Origin: Candidatus Giovannonibacteria bacterium RIFCSPLOWO2_02_FULL_45_28
Lineage (GTDB): Bacteria; Patescibacteriota; Minisyncoccia; UBA11713; 2-01-FULL-45-33
Length of the DNA: 48,840 bases
Direction: 5' to 3'
NCBI GenBank assembly: GCA_001780725.1
Contig: MFIM01000027.1
Coordinates: forward strand, 1 to 48,840
Shown here: in pieces, positions 13,917-21,363 of the stretch
Layout: each line of letters begins with the position of its first letter
Position numbering within the stretch: position 1 is the first letter of the stretch
Position numbers and translations under genes: made by a program
Notes under the pieces: generated by a model
Told to the model about the DNA's origin: nothing
Seen by the model: the letters and a program-made list of their open reading frames with translations, nothing else
The model's database searches: none

Positions 13917-14948
13917 ATGAAAATATTTGTTGTGGGCAACGGAGCCTTCGGAACGGCTTTTACGGGGAAAATGGCGAGACAGAGGCACGCAACGTATCAA
14001 TGGTGCTCAACTCATGATTATCCGCATCTCAAACAAATGCTTGAACTTCAGAGAATGCCGGTAAAAGAAAATAAACTTTATTTGCCGGGAGTGGAACTTA
14101 GTAACAGCATTCAATTTACCGACAGTTTTGAGCCGGCCAAAATCGCGGATGTTGTTTTACTTGCGCAGCCTACAAAATTTATTTGGCAGTCTTTTTACGC
14201 CGTGGCCGGTATGATCAAAGAAAATCCTAAAATGACCATCGCGCTGCTCTCTAAGGGCTTTGATGCGGGGTCCCGGCGCGCTTTGGGTGCTGCCTTAGAA
14301 GATTATTTAAGATCCGGTTTTAAATTCTACAGATTTGCCGTAATTTCCGGACCGACTTTTGCAAGAGATTTAATCGCGCCGGAGAAGAAGCACACTATTT
14401 CCGTTGCAAGTTATAATTTGGGCGCCATTAAAAAACTAAAAGAAATGGCCCAAGGAACAGGCCTTACGCTTCGTGGCACAACTGATCTTTCCGGTGTAAG
14501 TTGGGGCGGGGGGCTTAAAAACGCCTACACTATCGGCTATGGGCTTTTGGAAAAACGGCTTGGCAAAGAACTTCTTTTTGAATATCTTTTGCTTTCGCTT
14601 CAAACGGAAATAAAAAAGTTTTTGGAATTTGCCGGCGCACGCCCAGAAACACTTTGGTCCCCGGCTGTTTGGGAAGATTATTATATGACAGCCCGCGGCG
14701 ATTCACGAAATAGGAGATTCGGTCAATTTCTCGCTGAATATCATAAGCCGGAAGAAATTAAAGAGCACACCAGAACAAATACTGTTGAGGGGTATGAAGC
14801 AATGATGATTTTGTGGGAGATCGCGCAGGAAAATGGTTTGGATATCCCGCTTTTGCACTGCATTCACGCAATTTGCGATAGTGAACACGGAGCGAGTCCG
14901 GGCACTTTCGTAGAATGTTTCAATAGAGTAAAAGCCTTGTCTGGTTGA
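13917..14948 (+). CDS. gpsA: Glycerol-3-phosphate dehydrogenase [NAD(P)+]-like protein
   Basis: A 343-residue protein with an N-terminal Rossmann motif MKIFVVGNGAFGTAF, then LLSKGFDAGSRR (family ATKGL region), VISGPTFARDL (family LSGPSFA) and SWGGGLKNAYTIGYGLLE, with the Lys of the catalytic GALKN motif. The reaction is dihydroxyacetone phosphate to sn-glycerol 3-phosphate for lipid synthesis. The sequence is divergent, so a related dehydrogenase is possible. The frame opens at 13878, but AGGAG (13904-13908) sits 8 bases before the ATG at 13917, which also begins the Rossmann strand. Its last codons form part of a terminator and of the rpsP promoter. Confidence 0.8.
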   Translation: MKIFVVGNGAFGTAFTGKMARQRHATYQWCSTHDYPHLKQMLELQRMPVKENKLYLPGVELSNSIQFTDSFEPAKIADVVLLAQPTKFIWQSFYAVAGMIKENPKMTIALLSKGFDAGSRRALGAALEDYLRSGFKFYRFAVISGPTFARDLIAPEKKHTISVASYNLGAIKKLKEMAQGTGLTLRGTTDLSGVSWGGGLKNAYTIGYGLLEKRLGKELLFEYLLLSLQTEIKKFLEFAGARPETLWSPAVWEDYYMTARGDSRNRRFGQFLAEYHKPEEIKEHTRTNTVEGYEAMMILWEIAQENGLDIPLLHCIHAICDSEHGASPGTFVECFNRVKALSG

Positions 14949-14961
14949 CACGGCTTTTTTT
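14931..14961 (+). terminator. Terminator of gpsA, overlapping its stop and the rpsP -35
   Basis: Stem AAAGCCTTGTC (14931-14941) / GACACGGCTTT (14947-14957) with one mismatch, loop tggtt, and a T-run to 14961. The TGA stop (14946-14948) and TTGACA (14945-14950) fall in the loop and 3' arm. Confidence 0.75.
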
Positions 14962-14973
14962 GTTTACTATACT
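14945..14973 (+). promoter_or_regulatory. Consensus promoter of rpsP
   Basis: Perfect TTGACA (14945-14950), a 17-base spacer and TATACT (14968-14973). The ATG of rpsP lies 7 bases after the -10 box, so transcription should begin at or near the start codon. Confidence 0.85.
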
Positions 14974-14980
14974 TACTACT

Positions 14981-15289
14981 ATGTTAATTATCAGGCTTCA
15001 GCGCGTCGGCAGGAAAAACGATCCGAATTTTCGGATGGTTGTAGTTGAGAAAAAACGCGCTCCGAAAAGCGGGGCGTCTTTGGAGACTGTCGGATCGTAT
15101 AATCCAAAAACCAAAAAAGTACAGTTGAAAAATGACCGTATTAAACATTGGCTCATGAAAGGCGTACAGCTTTCCGACACCGCTCATAATATGCTGGTAA
15201 AAGCAAAAATTATTGAAGCTCCTAAAATTAATAAAGCCGGAGGGGCCAAAAACAGCGAGGTATTGACAAAACCAGCAGAGGGAGTATAA
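14981..15289 (+). CDS. rpsP: 30S ribosomal protein S16
   Basis: A 102-residue small-subunit protein. The N-terminus MLIIRLQRVGRKNDPNFRMV, then VVEKKRAPKSGASLETVGSY and LKNDRIKHWLMKGVQLSDT, match S16 throughout; the last 25 residues are a lineage-specific tail. The open frame extends upstream to 14945, but ATG 14981 is the conserved start and follows the TATACT box by 7 bases. It is followed by a KH-domain gene, the usual neighbour of rpsP. Confidence 0.95.
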   Translation: MLIIRLQRVGRKNDPNFRMVVVEKKRAPKSGASLETVGSYNPKTKKVQLKNDRIKHWLMKGVQLSDTAHNMLVKAKIIEAPKINKAGGAKNSEVLTKPAEGV

Positions 15290-15348
15290 TAAGAGCATAA
15301 TCCGAAAGGTCGAAAATCGGCATTAGAAACTAATCTAATTTCAAGCAA

Positions 15349-15681
15349 ATGGCTGCAAAAGGATCATCTAGCGCGTACTCTGACGAGGAATTTTTGGAGT
15401 ATGTGGTAAAAGCGCTTGTAGACAATCCCAGCGCCGTGAAAGTTAGCCGCAAGGTTGATGAGATGGGCGTACTTTTGTCCGTGAAAGTGGACAAAGAAGA
15501 CGTTGGCAAGCTCATTGGCCGCCAGGGAAATACTGCAAATGCGCTGCGCACCTTGCTCCGCGTGGTAGGCATTAAAAACCACGCCAGAGTGAACCTCAAA
15601 ATTGAAGAGCCGGAAGGTTCTACGCATGTGAGAGGAGGCGGCAGGGGAGTAGACGAAGTTGTCGACGACCTTAAACTATAA
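15349..15681 (+). CDS. khpA: KH-domain RNA-binding protein (KhpA/YlqC family)
   Basis: A 110-residue protein with a single KH domain. The GxxG loop is GKLIGRQG, preceded by VKVDKEDV and followed by NTANALRTLLRVVG, all typical of KhpA. It is expected to bind RNA, alone or with KhpB, and has been linked to cell-size control in other bacteria. The N-terminal 10 residues and the Gly-rich tail (HVRGGGRGVDEVVDDLKL) are extensions. It lies 59 bases after rpsP, and three hairpins follow the stop. Confidence 0.85.
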   Translation: MAAKGSSSAYSDEEFLEYVVKALVDNPSAVKVSRKVDEMGVLLSVKVDKEDVGKLIGRQGNTANALRTLLRVVGIKNHARVNLKIEEPEGSTHVRGGGRGVDEVVDDLKL

Positions 15682-15700
15682 TTTTTGCGAAAGCAAAAAT
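15681..15700. other. GNRA-tetraloop hairpin
   Basis: Eight-base perfect stem ATTTTTGC/GCAAAAAT closed by the tetraloop GAAA, at the khpA stop codon. It is the first of three hairpins in about 90 bases between the convergent genes. Confidence 0.6.
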
Positions 15701-15702
15701 CC

Positions 15703-15728
15703 AAAACCCCGCCTTTAGGCGGGGTTTT
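15703..15728. terminator. Bidirectional terminator
   Basis: Eleven-base perfect stem AAAACCCCGCC/GGCGGGGTTTT with loop ttta. It is flanked by A- and T-rich arms on both strands, so it can serve khpA and the convergent minus-strand gene. Confidence 0.85.
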
Positions 15729-15742
15729 GAGTTAACAAAAAT

Positions 15743-15768
15743 AAAACCGGCGATTAAGCGCCGGTTTT
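15743..15768 (-). terminator. Terminator of the minus-strand Cys-cluster gene
   Basis: Ten-base perfect stem AAAACCGGCG/CGCCGGTTTT. On the minus strand it runs into TTTTATTTTTG. The TAA stop of the gene (15754-15756) is in the loop. Confidence 0.8.
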
Positions 15769-16212
15769 GATTGAGATCAATGCTGATACCTCATTTGTCA
15801 AATTTTTAAGTTCTACGCTTTTATCTCGCAATGTTCTGGCCAATCTCTTCTCAAAGATTTTTTTCTGATTTTCTCTTGAACGCAATTGTAACAACGTAGG
15901 CGCTTGCGCAAATTCCGCTTGTTCCAGTTTTTGCAAATCTACAACATACTGTTCATACCTTTTCCATCCCATAAAATTATGGGTGGTCGCAAAAGTGTTA
16001 TTACACCTTAAACAATATCTGCTACATTCATTCGGCCCGAAATTTTCTTGATATTGCGTTATTTGTTTGCAAATTGTGCAATATCCGAAATCAATTATTG
16101 TATATTCGTGTGGCGCGCTTTTTTCGTTCCGCAACGCATCCGCGACTTTTAAAAAATCTTCAGCGGTTTCAAGTTTTTGAGCCATATCGTATTTGTATTT
16201 ATAGTCGGCCAT
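15754..16212 (-). CDS. Hypothetical protein with a zinc-ribbon-like Cys cluster
   Basis: A 152-residue protein, not recognised. Its centre has C45xxC48 (YCTICKQ) and C63, C67xxC70 (CSRYCLRC), consistent with one bound zinc. The C-terminal third is helical and basic (RSRENQKKIFEKRLARTLRD). The frame is open upstream to a TTG at 16269, which would overlap trmD, so the ATG at 16210-16212 is preferred although no Shine-Dalgarno is visible. It is convergent with khpA and divergent from trmD. Confidence 0.5.
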   Translation of the reverse strand: MADYKYKYDMAQKLETAEDFLKVADALRNEKSAPHEYTIIDFGYCTICKQITQYQENFGPNECSRYCLRCNNTFATTHNFMGWKRYEQYVVDLQKLEQAEFAQAPTLLQLRSRENQKKIFEKRLARTLRDKSVELKNLTNEVSALISIKTGA

Positions 16213-16256
16213 AGAACCCACTTTTAGATGTTCTAGTTTAAAGTTATCAACTCGGA

Positions 16257-16262
16257 TATAAT
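16257..16262 (+). promoter_or_regulatory. TATAAT box of trmD
   Basis: Perfect TATAAT 6 bases before the ATG at 16269. The -35 region is weak (TAGTTT at 16234-16239, 17-base spacing). The position supports 16269 over 16263 as the start, because an ATG at 16263 would precede the transcription start. Confidence 0.6.
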
Positions 16263-16268
16263 ATGTCA

Positions 16269-16970
16269 ATGCGGTTTGATATTATTACCATATTTCCAGA
16301 AGCTCTCCACGGCTATTTTAATGAGTCCATAATTTCGCGCGCGCAGAAAAATAAATTAGTTAACATCAAAGTTTGGGATTTAAGAAAATTTTCTCGCGAT
16401 AAGCATAAGAAGGTGGACGATAAACCGTATGGCGGGGGGCCGGGGATGGTTCTGAAGATTGAGCCGATTGCGAAGGCGCTAGAGTCAATTTTAAAACTTA
16501 GACGCCGGACGTCTAAGTCAAAGACGTCCGGCGTCTTAATCGTTCTTCTCTCCGTCTCCGGAAAACAATTTAATTCCAAAATGGCCGCTGATTTCGCAAA
16601 AAAATACAATCATATTATTTTAATAGCTGGCCATTACGAAGGCATAGACGAACGAATTAAAAAAGTGATTGAGAATTGGAAATTAAAAATTGAAAATTTA
16701 TCAGTAGGCCCCTACGTTCTTACCGGCGGAGAGTTGCCGGCGATGGTTATTGTTGACGCAGTTTCGCGCCATATCCGCGGCGTTTTGGGGAAAGCTGAAT
16801 CTTTGGAGGAAAAACGCCACGGAGTCGGTGTGCCGGTTTATACCAGACCAGAAATTTTCAAATTTTTGGATAAAAAATACAAAGTTCCTCCGGTGCTTTT
16901 GTCCGGCAACCACAGAAAAATTAATGTGTGGAGAAAAATGCGCGCGAAGTGGATTATTTCGGAAGGGTAA
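16269..16970 (+). CDS. trmD: tRNA (guanine37-N1)-methyltransferase
   Basis: A 233-residue SPOUT-class methyltransferase that makes m1G37 in tRNAs and prevents frameshifting. Signatures are MRFDIITIFPEAL at the start, KPYGGGPGMVLK, GHYEGIDERI and GPYVLTGGELPAMVIVDAVSR, the last two forming the trefoil-knot SAM pocket. The end is HRKINVWRKMRAKW. At about residues 78-90 a 15-bp inverted repeat (16500-16514 / 16522-16536) adds RRRTSKSKTSGV in the variable loop between helix and strand. The 3' end overlaps the convergent PEGA gene by 17 bases. Confidence 0.93.
   Translation: MRFDIITIFPEALHGYFNESIISRAQKNKLVNIKVWDLRKFSRDKHKKVDDKPYGGGPGMVLKIEPIAKALESILKLRRRTSKSKTSGVLIVLLSVSGKQFNSKMAADFAKKYNHIILIAGHYEGIDERIKKVIENWKLKIENLSVGPYVLTGGELPAMVIVDAVSRHIRGVLGKAESLEEKRHGVGVPVYTRPEIFKFLDKKYKVPPVLLSGNHRKINVWRKMRAKWIISEG
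16500..16536. repeat. In-frame inverted repeat within trmD
   Basis: Fifteen-base perfect arms agacgccggacgtct and agacgtccggcgtct separated by 7 bases. Each arm is itself nearly palindromic (GACG...CGTC). It encodes a Lys/Arg/Ser/Thr loop and leaves the trmD frame open. Confidence 0.8.
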
Positions 16971-17868
16971 TTTCCAAATAATTTCCGTCATCTAAAACAA
17001 TAATCTCGTCGGGCTCCAAAGATATGATATTTGGTTGTTTCCCTTGATAAAGCGGGAAAGCGTTCTGCCTGCCGGAAGAATCCATCTCCAGCGCCCAAAC
17101 ACCGTTTGACATAGTTGCAATCAGCCAATCGGGCCAATCTGGATAGGAGAAAACCTGGCGAATCGGGCCCATAAAATTGTTTGGGCCTACTTGCAAAAAT
17201 GGGTTTTTTTGCCACTCCGGCATTTTTTTTGCGTCCTCAAACCAAAAGGTATCAATAACGCCGGAATCCCAATAAATCACCCGTGAGAATGTTTCATCAA
17301 AAACGCTTTCTTTTTTGCTTCGTAAAATTTCCGCGGTTGTCGTACCAAAAATTTTGTAAATATCAAAAAGTTCTTTATTTCTATAAAATTTCTTGTCATC
17401 CCCCAAAATTATAAAATCCTCCGTTTTGGGGATTGCCCAAAATTTTTTTATTGACGCGTATGGGGGCTTATTTTTTTTTATCGGCGGGGTTGTGGTGCCT
17501 AAAATTTTGCCGTCAGGATTTTTCGGCACCAAAAGCGCCGAGCGTGCCGTAACAGTTTCCGACATTACCTCCAATTGTTTTTCCCAGTCCCAAAATCCTT
17601 CTTTTGTTACGGAAACTTTGTATGTTCCGGGCACCAAGTTTTTAATGAGTCCGCTTTTCCCCAAAAACGACGTGCGTTTATGTCTTGAGTCTATAAAAAT
17701 ATCAGCGCCCGTTTCGGAGGCTTGAATAAAAATTCCTCCGGTCTTTAAAATTTTGAAATCGCGCGAAATTCCGTAACCCAAACTGTAAAGAAGGATTGGA
17801 ACGGCGGCAATAAAAAAAAATGATATTGAAGCGTAGAAAAAGACGCGGCGTTTAGCTTTAGTCAGCAT
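16954..17868 (-). CDS. PEGA-domain membrane protein
   Basis: A 304-residue protein: one membrane helix (about 12-31, ASISFFFIAAVPILLYSLGYG), then a PEGA domain with GGIFIQASETGADIFIDS and LVPGTYKVSVTKEGFWDWE, typical of surface-exposed carbohydrate- or wall-associated modules, then a long C-terminal region that may form a propeller-like fold. The frame opens at 17910, but ATG 17868 begins the basic pre-helix segment and has TAAAAT just upstream. It is divergent from murA by 35 bases and overlaps trmD at its 3' end. Confidence 0.7.
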   Translation of the reverse strand: MLTKAKRRVFFYASISFFFIAAVPILLYSLGYGISRDFKILKTGGIFIQASETGADIFIDSRHKRTSFLGKSGLIKNLVPGTYKVSVTKEGFWDWEKQLEVMSETVTARSALLVPKNPDGKILGTTTPPIKKNKPPYASIKKFWAIPKTEDFIILGDDKKFYRNKELFDIYKIFGTTTAEILRSKKESVFDETFSRVIYWDSGVIDTFWFEDAKKMPEWQKNPFLQVGPNNFMGPIRQVFSYPDWPDWLIATMSNGVWALEMDSSGRQNAFPLYQGKQPNIISLEPDEIIVLDDGNYLEITLPK

Positions 17869-17903
17869 TGATTTTAATCCCAATTTATCATACATTTGAA
17901 GCG

Positions 17904-19214
17904 ATGGCAAAATTTTTAGTGAACGGAGGCAGGGCGCTGGAAGGCGAGATTTCGGTTTCCGGCTCCAAAAACGCGTCTTTGCCGGCTCTGGCGGCTTCGC
18001 TGCTTTTTTCTGATGCGCCTCCGCTGTTTCAAAACCTTCCTGAAATTGAAGATATCAAAAGAATGAAAGAGCTCCTTCAAAGCCAAAAAGACGGGAGATT
18101 TGATTATGAAGTCGCAAAAAAAATCCGCGCTTCTATTTTGGCTGTCGGTCCCGCTCTTGCTAGATTCGGCCGCTCTTCTTTTCCGCATCCGGGAGGGTGT
18201 GTAATAGGCGCGCGCCCGATTGATGTTTTTTTTGATGGTTGGAAAGCAATGGGGGCAATTGTAGAAAAAACGCCGCCAAGCGGGAAGAAACCTGGTTTTT
18301 TGGCGGTCTCAAAACCAGGTTTCGAGGAGCTGGGCGGCGTTCACTCTATCCCAATTTACGAAATCCGTGCGCCTCAAGGACTTAGGGGCTGCGATTTTAC
18401 TTTTAGAGTGCCCAGCGTTACCGGAACAGAGGGTTTAATGATGACAGCTGTTTTGGCGCAAGGGCGGACGATTTTAAGAAACGTTGCCGAAGAGCCTGAA
18501 ATTCTAAGCTTGGCCGATTGGCTTAATAAAAATGGCGCAAAGATCGGCGGAGCGGGCACGCACACCATAACTATTGAAGGCCGCGGCGGAAAGCTGCTTT
18601 CCGGACAAGTTCCATTTTTGGCGCCGCCGGACCGCATAGAGGCAGGAAGTTTGGCAATTTTGGGGGCAATCGCGGCCAAAAAAATGACTATTAAAAATTT
18701 TCCTGAAAATGAACTTACGGCTCTGCTTGGGGTTTTAAAAACCGCAAGAGCTGAATTTGAAATAACGCATCATGACCACTCGCTATTCCCATCCATTACC
18801 TTAAAGCGAGCAACGAAGTTGCGAGCGGTTAATGTTCAAACAAAAGAATATCCCGGATTTGCCACGGATTTGCAAGCGCCGTATACCGTTCTTGCAACGC
18901 AGGCCGAAGGCGTGAGCATGATACACGAAACTATTTTTGAGGGGCGCCTAAATTATGTGGAAGATTTGAATAAAATTGGAGCGCGGATTAACCTTTGCGA
19001 TCCGCACCGCGCAATAGTGCACGGACCCTCTAATTTAACAGGATGGAATCTTGAGGGGCCGGATATCAGGGCGGGGCTTGCGTTTTTGATAGCCGCACTC
19101 GTAGCCAGAGGAGAATCTCAAATCGGCAATATTTATCAAATTGACCGCGGCCACGAAAAAATAGACGCACGCCTCCGCGCGCTAGGCGCGGATATTAAGA
19201 GGATGGAAGCTTGA
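17904..19214 (+). CDS. murA: UDP-N-acetylglucosamine 1-carboxyvinyltransferase
   Basis: A 436-residue enolpyruvyl transferase catalysing the first committed step of peptidoglycan synthesis (PEP onto UDP-GlcNAc). Seen are SGSKNASLPALAASLLF near the N-terminus, the active-site loop HPGGCVIGARPID retaining the Cys that fosfomycin modifies, KEYPGFATDLQAP, and DIRAGLAFLIAALVARG near the end. The start at MAKFLVNGG is the family start, although the frame opens at 17868. A 73-bp palindromic element (18269-18341) adds about 20 residues (GKKPGF...SKPGFEE) between WKAMGAIVE and YEIRAP, inside the open reading frame. Confidence 0.93.
   Translation: MAKFLVNGGRALEGEISVSGSKNASLPALAASLLFSDAPPLFQNLPEIEDIKRMKELLQSQKDGRFDYEVAKKIRASILAVGPALARFGRSSFPHPGGCVIGARPIDVFFDGWKAMGAIVEKTPPSGKKPGFLAVSKPGFEELGGVHSIPIYEIRAPQGLRGCDFTFRVPSVTGTEGLMMTAVLAQGRTILRNVAEEPEILSLADWLNKNGAKIGGAGTHTITIEGRGGKLLSGQVPFLAPPDRIEAGSLAILGAIAAKKMTIKNFPENELTALLGVLKTARAEFEITHHDHSLFPSITLKRATKLRAVNVQTKEYPGFATDLQAPYTVLATQAEGVSMIHETIFEGRLNYVEDLNKIGARINLCDPHRAIVHGPSNLTGWNLEGPDIRAGLAFLIAALVARGESQIGNIYQIDRGHEKIDARLRALGADIKRMEA
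18269..18341. repeat. Double-palindrome element inside murA
   Basis: Outer stem aacgccgcc (18269-18277) / ggcggcgtt (18333-18341). Inner arms gaaacctggtttt (18287-18299) / aaaaccaggtttc (18311-18323). GGGAAG precedes the first arm and GAGGAG follows the second. The same layout is seen at 34686, 35809, 41603 and 46639. Confidence 0.85.
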
Positions 19215-19239
19215 CTTCGAAATGTTTTGCGCTTATCAT
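19211..19239 (+). promoter_or_regulatory. Promoter of hicBA
   Basis: TTGACT (19211-19216), a 17-base spacer and TATCAT (19234-19239), 6 bases before the ATG at 19246. The TTGACT overlaps the murA stop codon (TGA). Confidence 0.65.
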
Positions 19240-19245
19240 AACCTT

Positions 19246-19500
19246 ATGAAGAAAAAATTAACCAAAAAAGTGTACCAATATACAGCAGTTTTTGAATTAA
19301 ATAAGGGCGGCGGCTATACTGCGATTATCCCTGCTTTGCCGGGCTGTATTTCGGAAGGAGATAATTTTGAGGAGGCGCTAAAAAATATTGAAGAAGCAGC
19401 CTTACTTTACCTTGAAGATTTACGTGCGGATAAAATGCTTGAGGAATTTGCAAAAGACTCTCAAAAGATAGTCTTGGCTCCGATAAAAGTAATGGCATAA
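19246..19500 (+). CDS. hicB: HicB-family antitoxin
   Basis: An 84-residue antitoxin of the HicAB type. The core KKVYQYTAVFELNKGGGYTA, IPALPGCISEGDNFEEALKN and IEEAALLYLEDL is the degenerate RNase H-like fold of HicB. No separate DNA-binding domain is visible after it. The upstream in-frame start at 19222 is less likely because the promoter's -10 box lies at 19234-19239. It precedes the toxin gene, the reverse of the classical hicA-hicB order. Confidence 0.85.
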   Translation: MKKKLTKKVYQYTAVFELNKGGGYTAIIPALPGCISEGDNFEEALKNIEEAALLYLEDLRADKMLEEFAKDSQKIVLAPIKVMA

Positions 19501-19507
19501 AACTGCT

Positions 19508-19726
19508 GTGCCAAAACTGCCAAGAGTTAAACCGAGAGAAATTATTGGCGCGCTAGAAAAAGCGAGCTTTTATTTTACTCGCCAGAAAGGCAGCCACAAG
19601 CTTTATAAAAAAGACAAATGCAGGGTTACGATTGCTTATCACAACAAAGATATGAACCCCAAAACCTTAAAACACATAATAGAGCAGTCCGGCCTAACAT
19701 TAGAAGAATTTATTAAATTGCTTTGA
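19508..19726 (+). CDS. hicA: HicA-family mRNA interferase toxin
   Basis: A 72-residue toxin with the small dsRBD-like fold of HicA. The catalytic His lies in RQKGSHKLYKK, preceded by IIGALEKASFYFTR, and the end is LKHIIEQSGLTLEEFIKLL. It is expected to cleave mRNA when released from HicB. The start is GTG, 7 bases after the hicB stop, with no clear Shine-Dalgarno, which suggests coupling to hicB translation. Confidence 0.88.
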   Translation: MPKLPRVKPREIIGALEKASFYFTRQKGSHKLYKKDKCRVTIAYHNKDMNPKTLKHIIEQSGLTLEEFIKLL

Positions 19727-19734
19727 TGCTGCGA

Positions 19735-19763
19735 TTGAAGTGGGGAGAATAAAATGCTATAAA
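19735..19763 (+). promoter_or_regulatory. Promoter of the first mreB
   Basis: TTGAAG (19735-19740), a 17-base spacer and TATAAA (19758-19763). The ATG is at 19776, leaving a leader of only a few bases. Confidence 0.6.
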
Positions 19764-19775
19764 TGAGGCATATTC

Positions 19776-20792
19776 ATGATTAATTTTTTCATCAAAAAAA
19801 TCGGGATAGATCTTGGAACGGCTAACACGCTGGTCTATGTTCCAGGAAAAGGCATTTTGCTAAATGAACCATCTGTGGTGGCGGTTGCCCTTCCTGAAAA
19901 TAAAGTGCTTGCGGTCGGCAACGAAGCTAAAGTTATGATTGGGAGGACACCAGAGACAATCGTTGCTTACCGCCCGATGAAAGACGGAGTAATCGCCGAT
20001 TATCGCGTTACGGAAGCCATGCTACGCTATTTTATTTCCAAAACTGTTGGGCGCTGGAATTTGATGCGCCCGGAAGTTTTGGTTTCCGTTCCGGCGGGCG
20101 TTACTTCAACCGAACGAAGATCGGTGGTGGAAGCAGCCATAAAAGCCGGAGCCAAATCGGCCTATGTTGTAAAAGAACCGGTGCTTGCGGCAATCGGCGC
20201 CGGAATTCCCATTCACGAACCGCGAGGTCATATGGTTGTAGATATCGGTGGAGGCACAACCGATGCGGCGGTAATTTCTTTGGGGGGCATTGTGAGCTCC
20301 ATTTCCGTAAAAGTCGCCGGCAACAAGATTGATCAGGCGATTTCGGATTATATTAAAAAGCAATTCAATCTGGCAGTGGGGGATTCAACCGCCGAACAAA
20401 TAAAAATAAGCATAGGATCGGCAACCCCAATAGAAGAAGAGTTGGTTATGACAATAAAAGGGCGCGATTTTTTAACCGGGCTTCCGAGATCAATAGACAT
20501 CCGCACCAATGAAATAGTAAAGGCGATTGACGGCGAGCTCCGCGATATCGTAAAAGCCATCAAGCAGGTTTTGCACAATACTCCTCCGGAACTTGCATCG
20601 GACATAATAGAAAACGGAATTGTGATGACGGGCGGAGGGTCGCTTTTGCGAAATTTAAATTTGCTGGTTAGCCGTTCCACTGGCGTTCCGACGACTGTTG
20701 CCAAAGACGCACTTTATTGCGTAGCCAAAGGCACTGGCATTGCGCTGGAGCATTTAGAGGCTTACAAGAAAAGCATTGTTGCTAAACGATAA
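19776..20792 (+). CDS. mreB: Rod shape-determining protein MreB (paralogue 1)
   Basis: A 338-residue actin-like protein that forms membrane filaments directing cell elongation. Seen are phosphate-1 loop IGIDLGTANTLVYV, connect/phosphate-2 region MVVDIGGGTTDAAVISLGG and adenosine motif NGIVMTGGGSLLRNL. The N-terminus MINFFIKK is short and hydrophobic, as in membrane-binding MreBs. Here the gene is followed by a holB-like gene and frr, not by mreC, in contrast to the second copy at 24232. Its last 17 bases overlap the next gene. Confidence 0.93.
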   Translation: MINFFIKKIGIDLGTANTLVYVPGKGILLNEPSVVAVALPENKVLAVGNEAKVMIGRTPETIVAYRPMKDGVIADYRVTEAMLRYFISKTVGRWNLMRPEVLVSVPAGVTSTERRSVVEAAIKAGAKSAYVVKEPVLAAIGAGIPIHEPRGHMVVDIGGGTTDAAVISLGGIVSSISVKVAGNKIDQAISDYIKKQFNLAVGDSTAEQIKISIGSATPIEEELVMTIKGRDFLTGLPRSIDIRTNEIVKAIDGELRDIVKAIKQVLHNTPPELASDIIENGIVMTGGGSLLRNLNLLVSRSTGVPTTVAKDALYCVAKGTGIALEHLEAYKKSIVAKR

Positions 20793-21363
20793 ATCTCACG
20801 CTTATTTATTTTCCGGCAATGACGAAAAGGCAAAAAATCAGGCAATTGAATTTTTAATGTCTCGTTTTTTGGAAAAAAACTGGAGACACAGCCCGGATTT
20901 TTTTAAGGTAGCCAGCGATCCAATTACAATTGACGACGTGCGCGCGTTGAAAATAAGAGCTTCGCAAAGTCCCGTAGCGGGGCTATATAACGTTTTTTTG
21001 ATAGAGAGTATTGAAAATTTGAGCAGAGACGCTGCTCCGGCGCTTCTGAAACTTCTTGAAGAGCCTTCGCAGAGGTGCGTTATAATAGCAACAACCGCCA
21101 ACGCAAGAGCTGTTTTACCGACAATCAAATCCCGCCTTTCCACATTCAGATTTTGGAACAAGAGTGCGCTCGAAAAAGATTACGGCAAAGACGATTTTGG
21201 GGCAGCTTTGCAAAAATCACTGGCCAGAGCCGAGGCGGGCGCGAGAACAAGTCCGACGCAAGACAATATTTCAAAATTTGAAAAAACGCTTGAAATTTAT
21301 AAAATTATAAACGACCCCACCGCCAACAAAAGGCTTTTGGGCGAATATTTAAATTTAATTTAA
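20776..21363 (+). CDS. holB: DNA polymerase III delta'-like clamp-loader protein, short
   Basis: A 195-residue AAA+-fold protein resembling the N-terminal half of the clamp-loader delta' subunit: HAYLFSGNDEKAKNQAIEFL, then PDFFKVASDPITIDDVRALK, YNVFLIESIENLSRDAAPALLKLLEEP and IKSRLSTFRF. The Walker A site is absent (SGNDEKAKN where GxxGxGKT is expected) and the sensor I SRC motif is reduced to SRL, as in non-ATPase delta' subunits. The C-terminal collar domain is largely missing (family about 300-330). The TTG start overlaps mreB; the stop overlaps the frr ATG by one base. Confidence 0.75.
   Translation: MLLNDKSHAYLFSGNDEKAKNQAIEFLMSRFLEKNWRHSPDFFKVASDPITIDDVRALKIRASQSPVAGLYNVFLIESIENLSRDAAPALLKLLEEPSQRCVIIATTANARAVLPTIKSRLSTFRFWNKSALEKDYGKDDFGAALQKSLARAEAGARTSPTQDNISKFEKTLEIYKIINDPTANKRLLGEYLNLI

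Noticed and set aside
15754-16269. Longer form of the Cys-cluster protein starting at TTG 16269
   Set aside because: It would overlap the trmD start and promoter, and the extra residues show no conserved feature; ATG 16212 is simpler.
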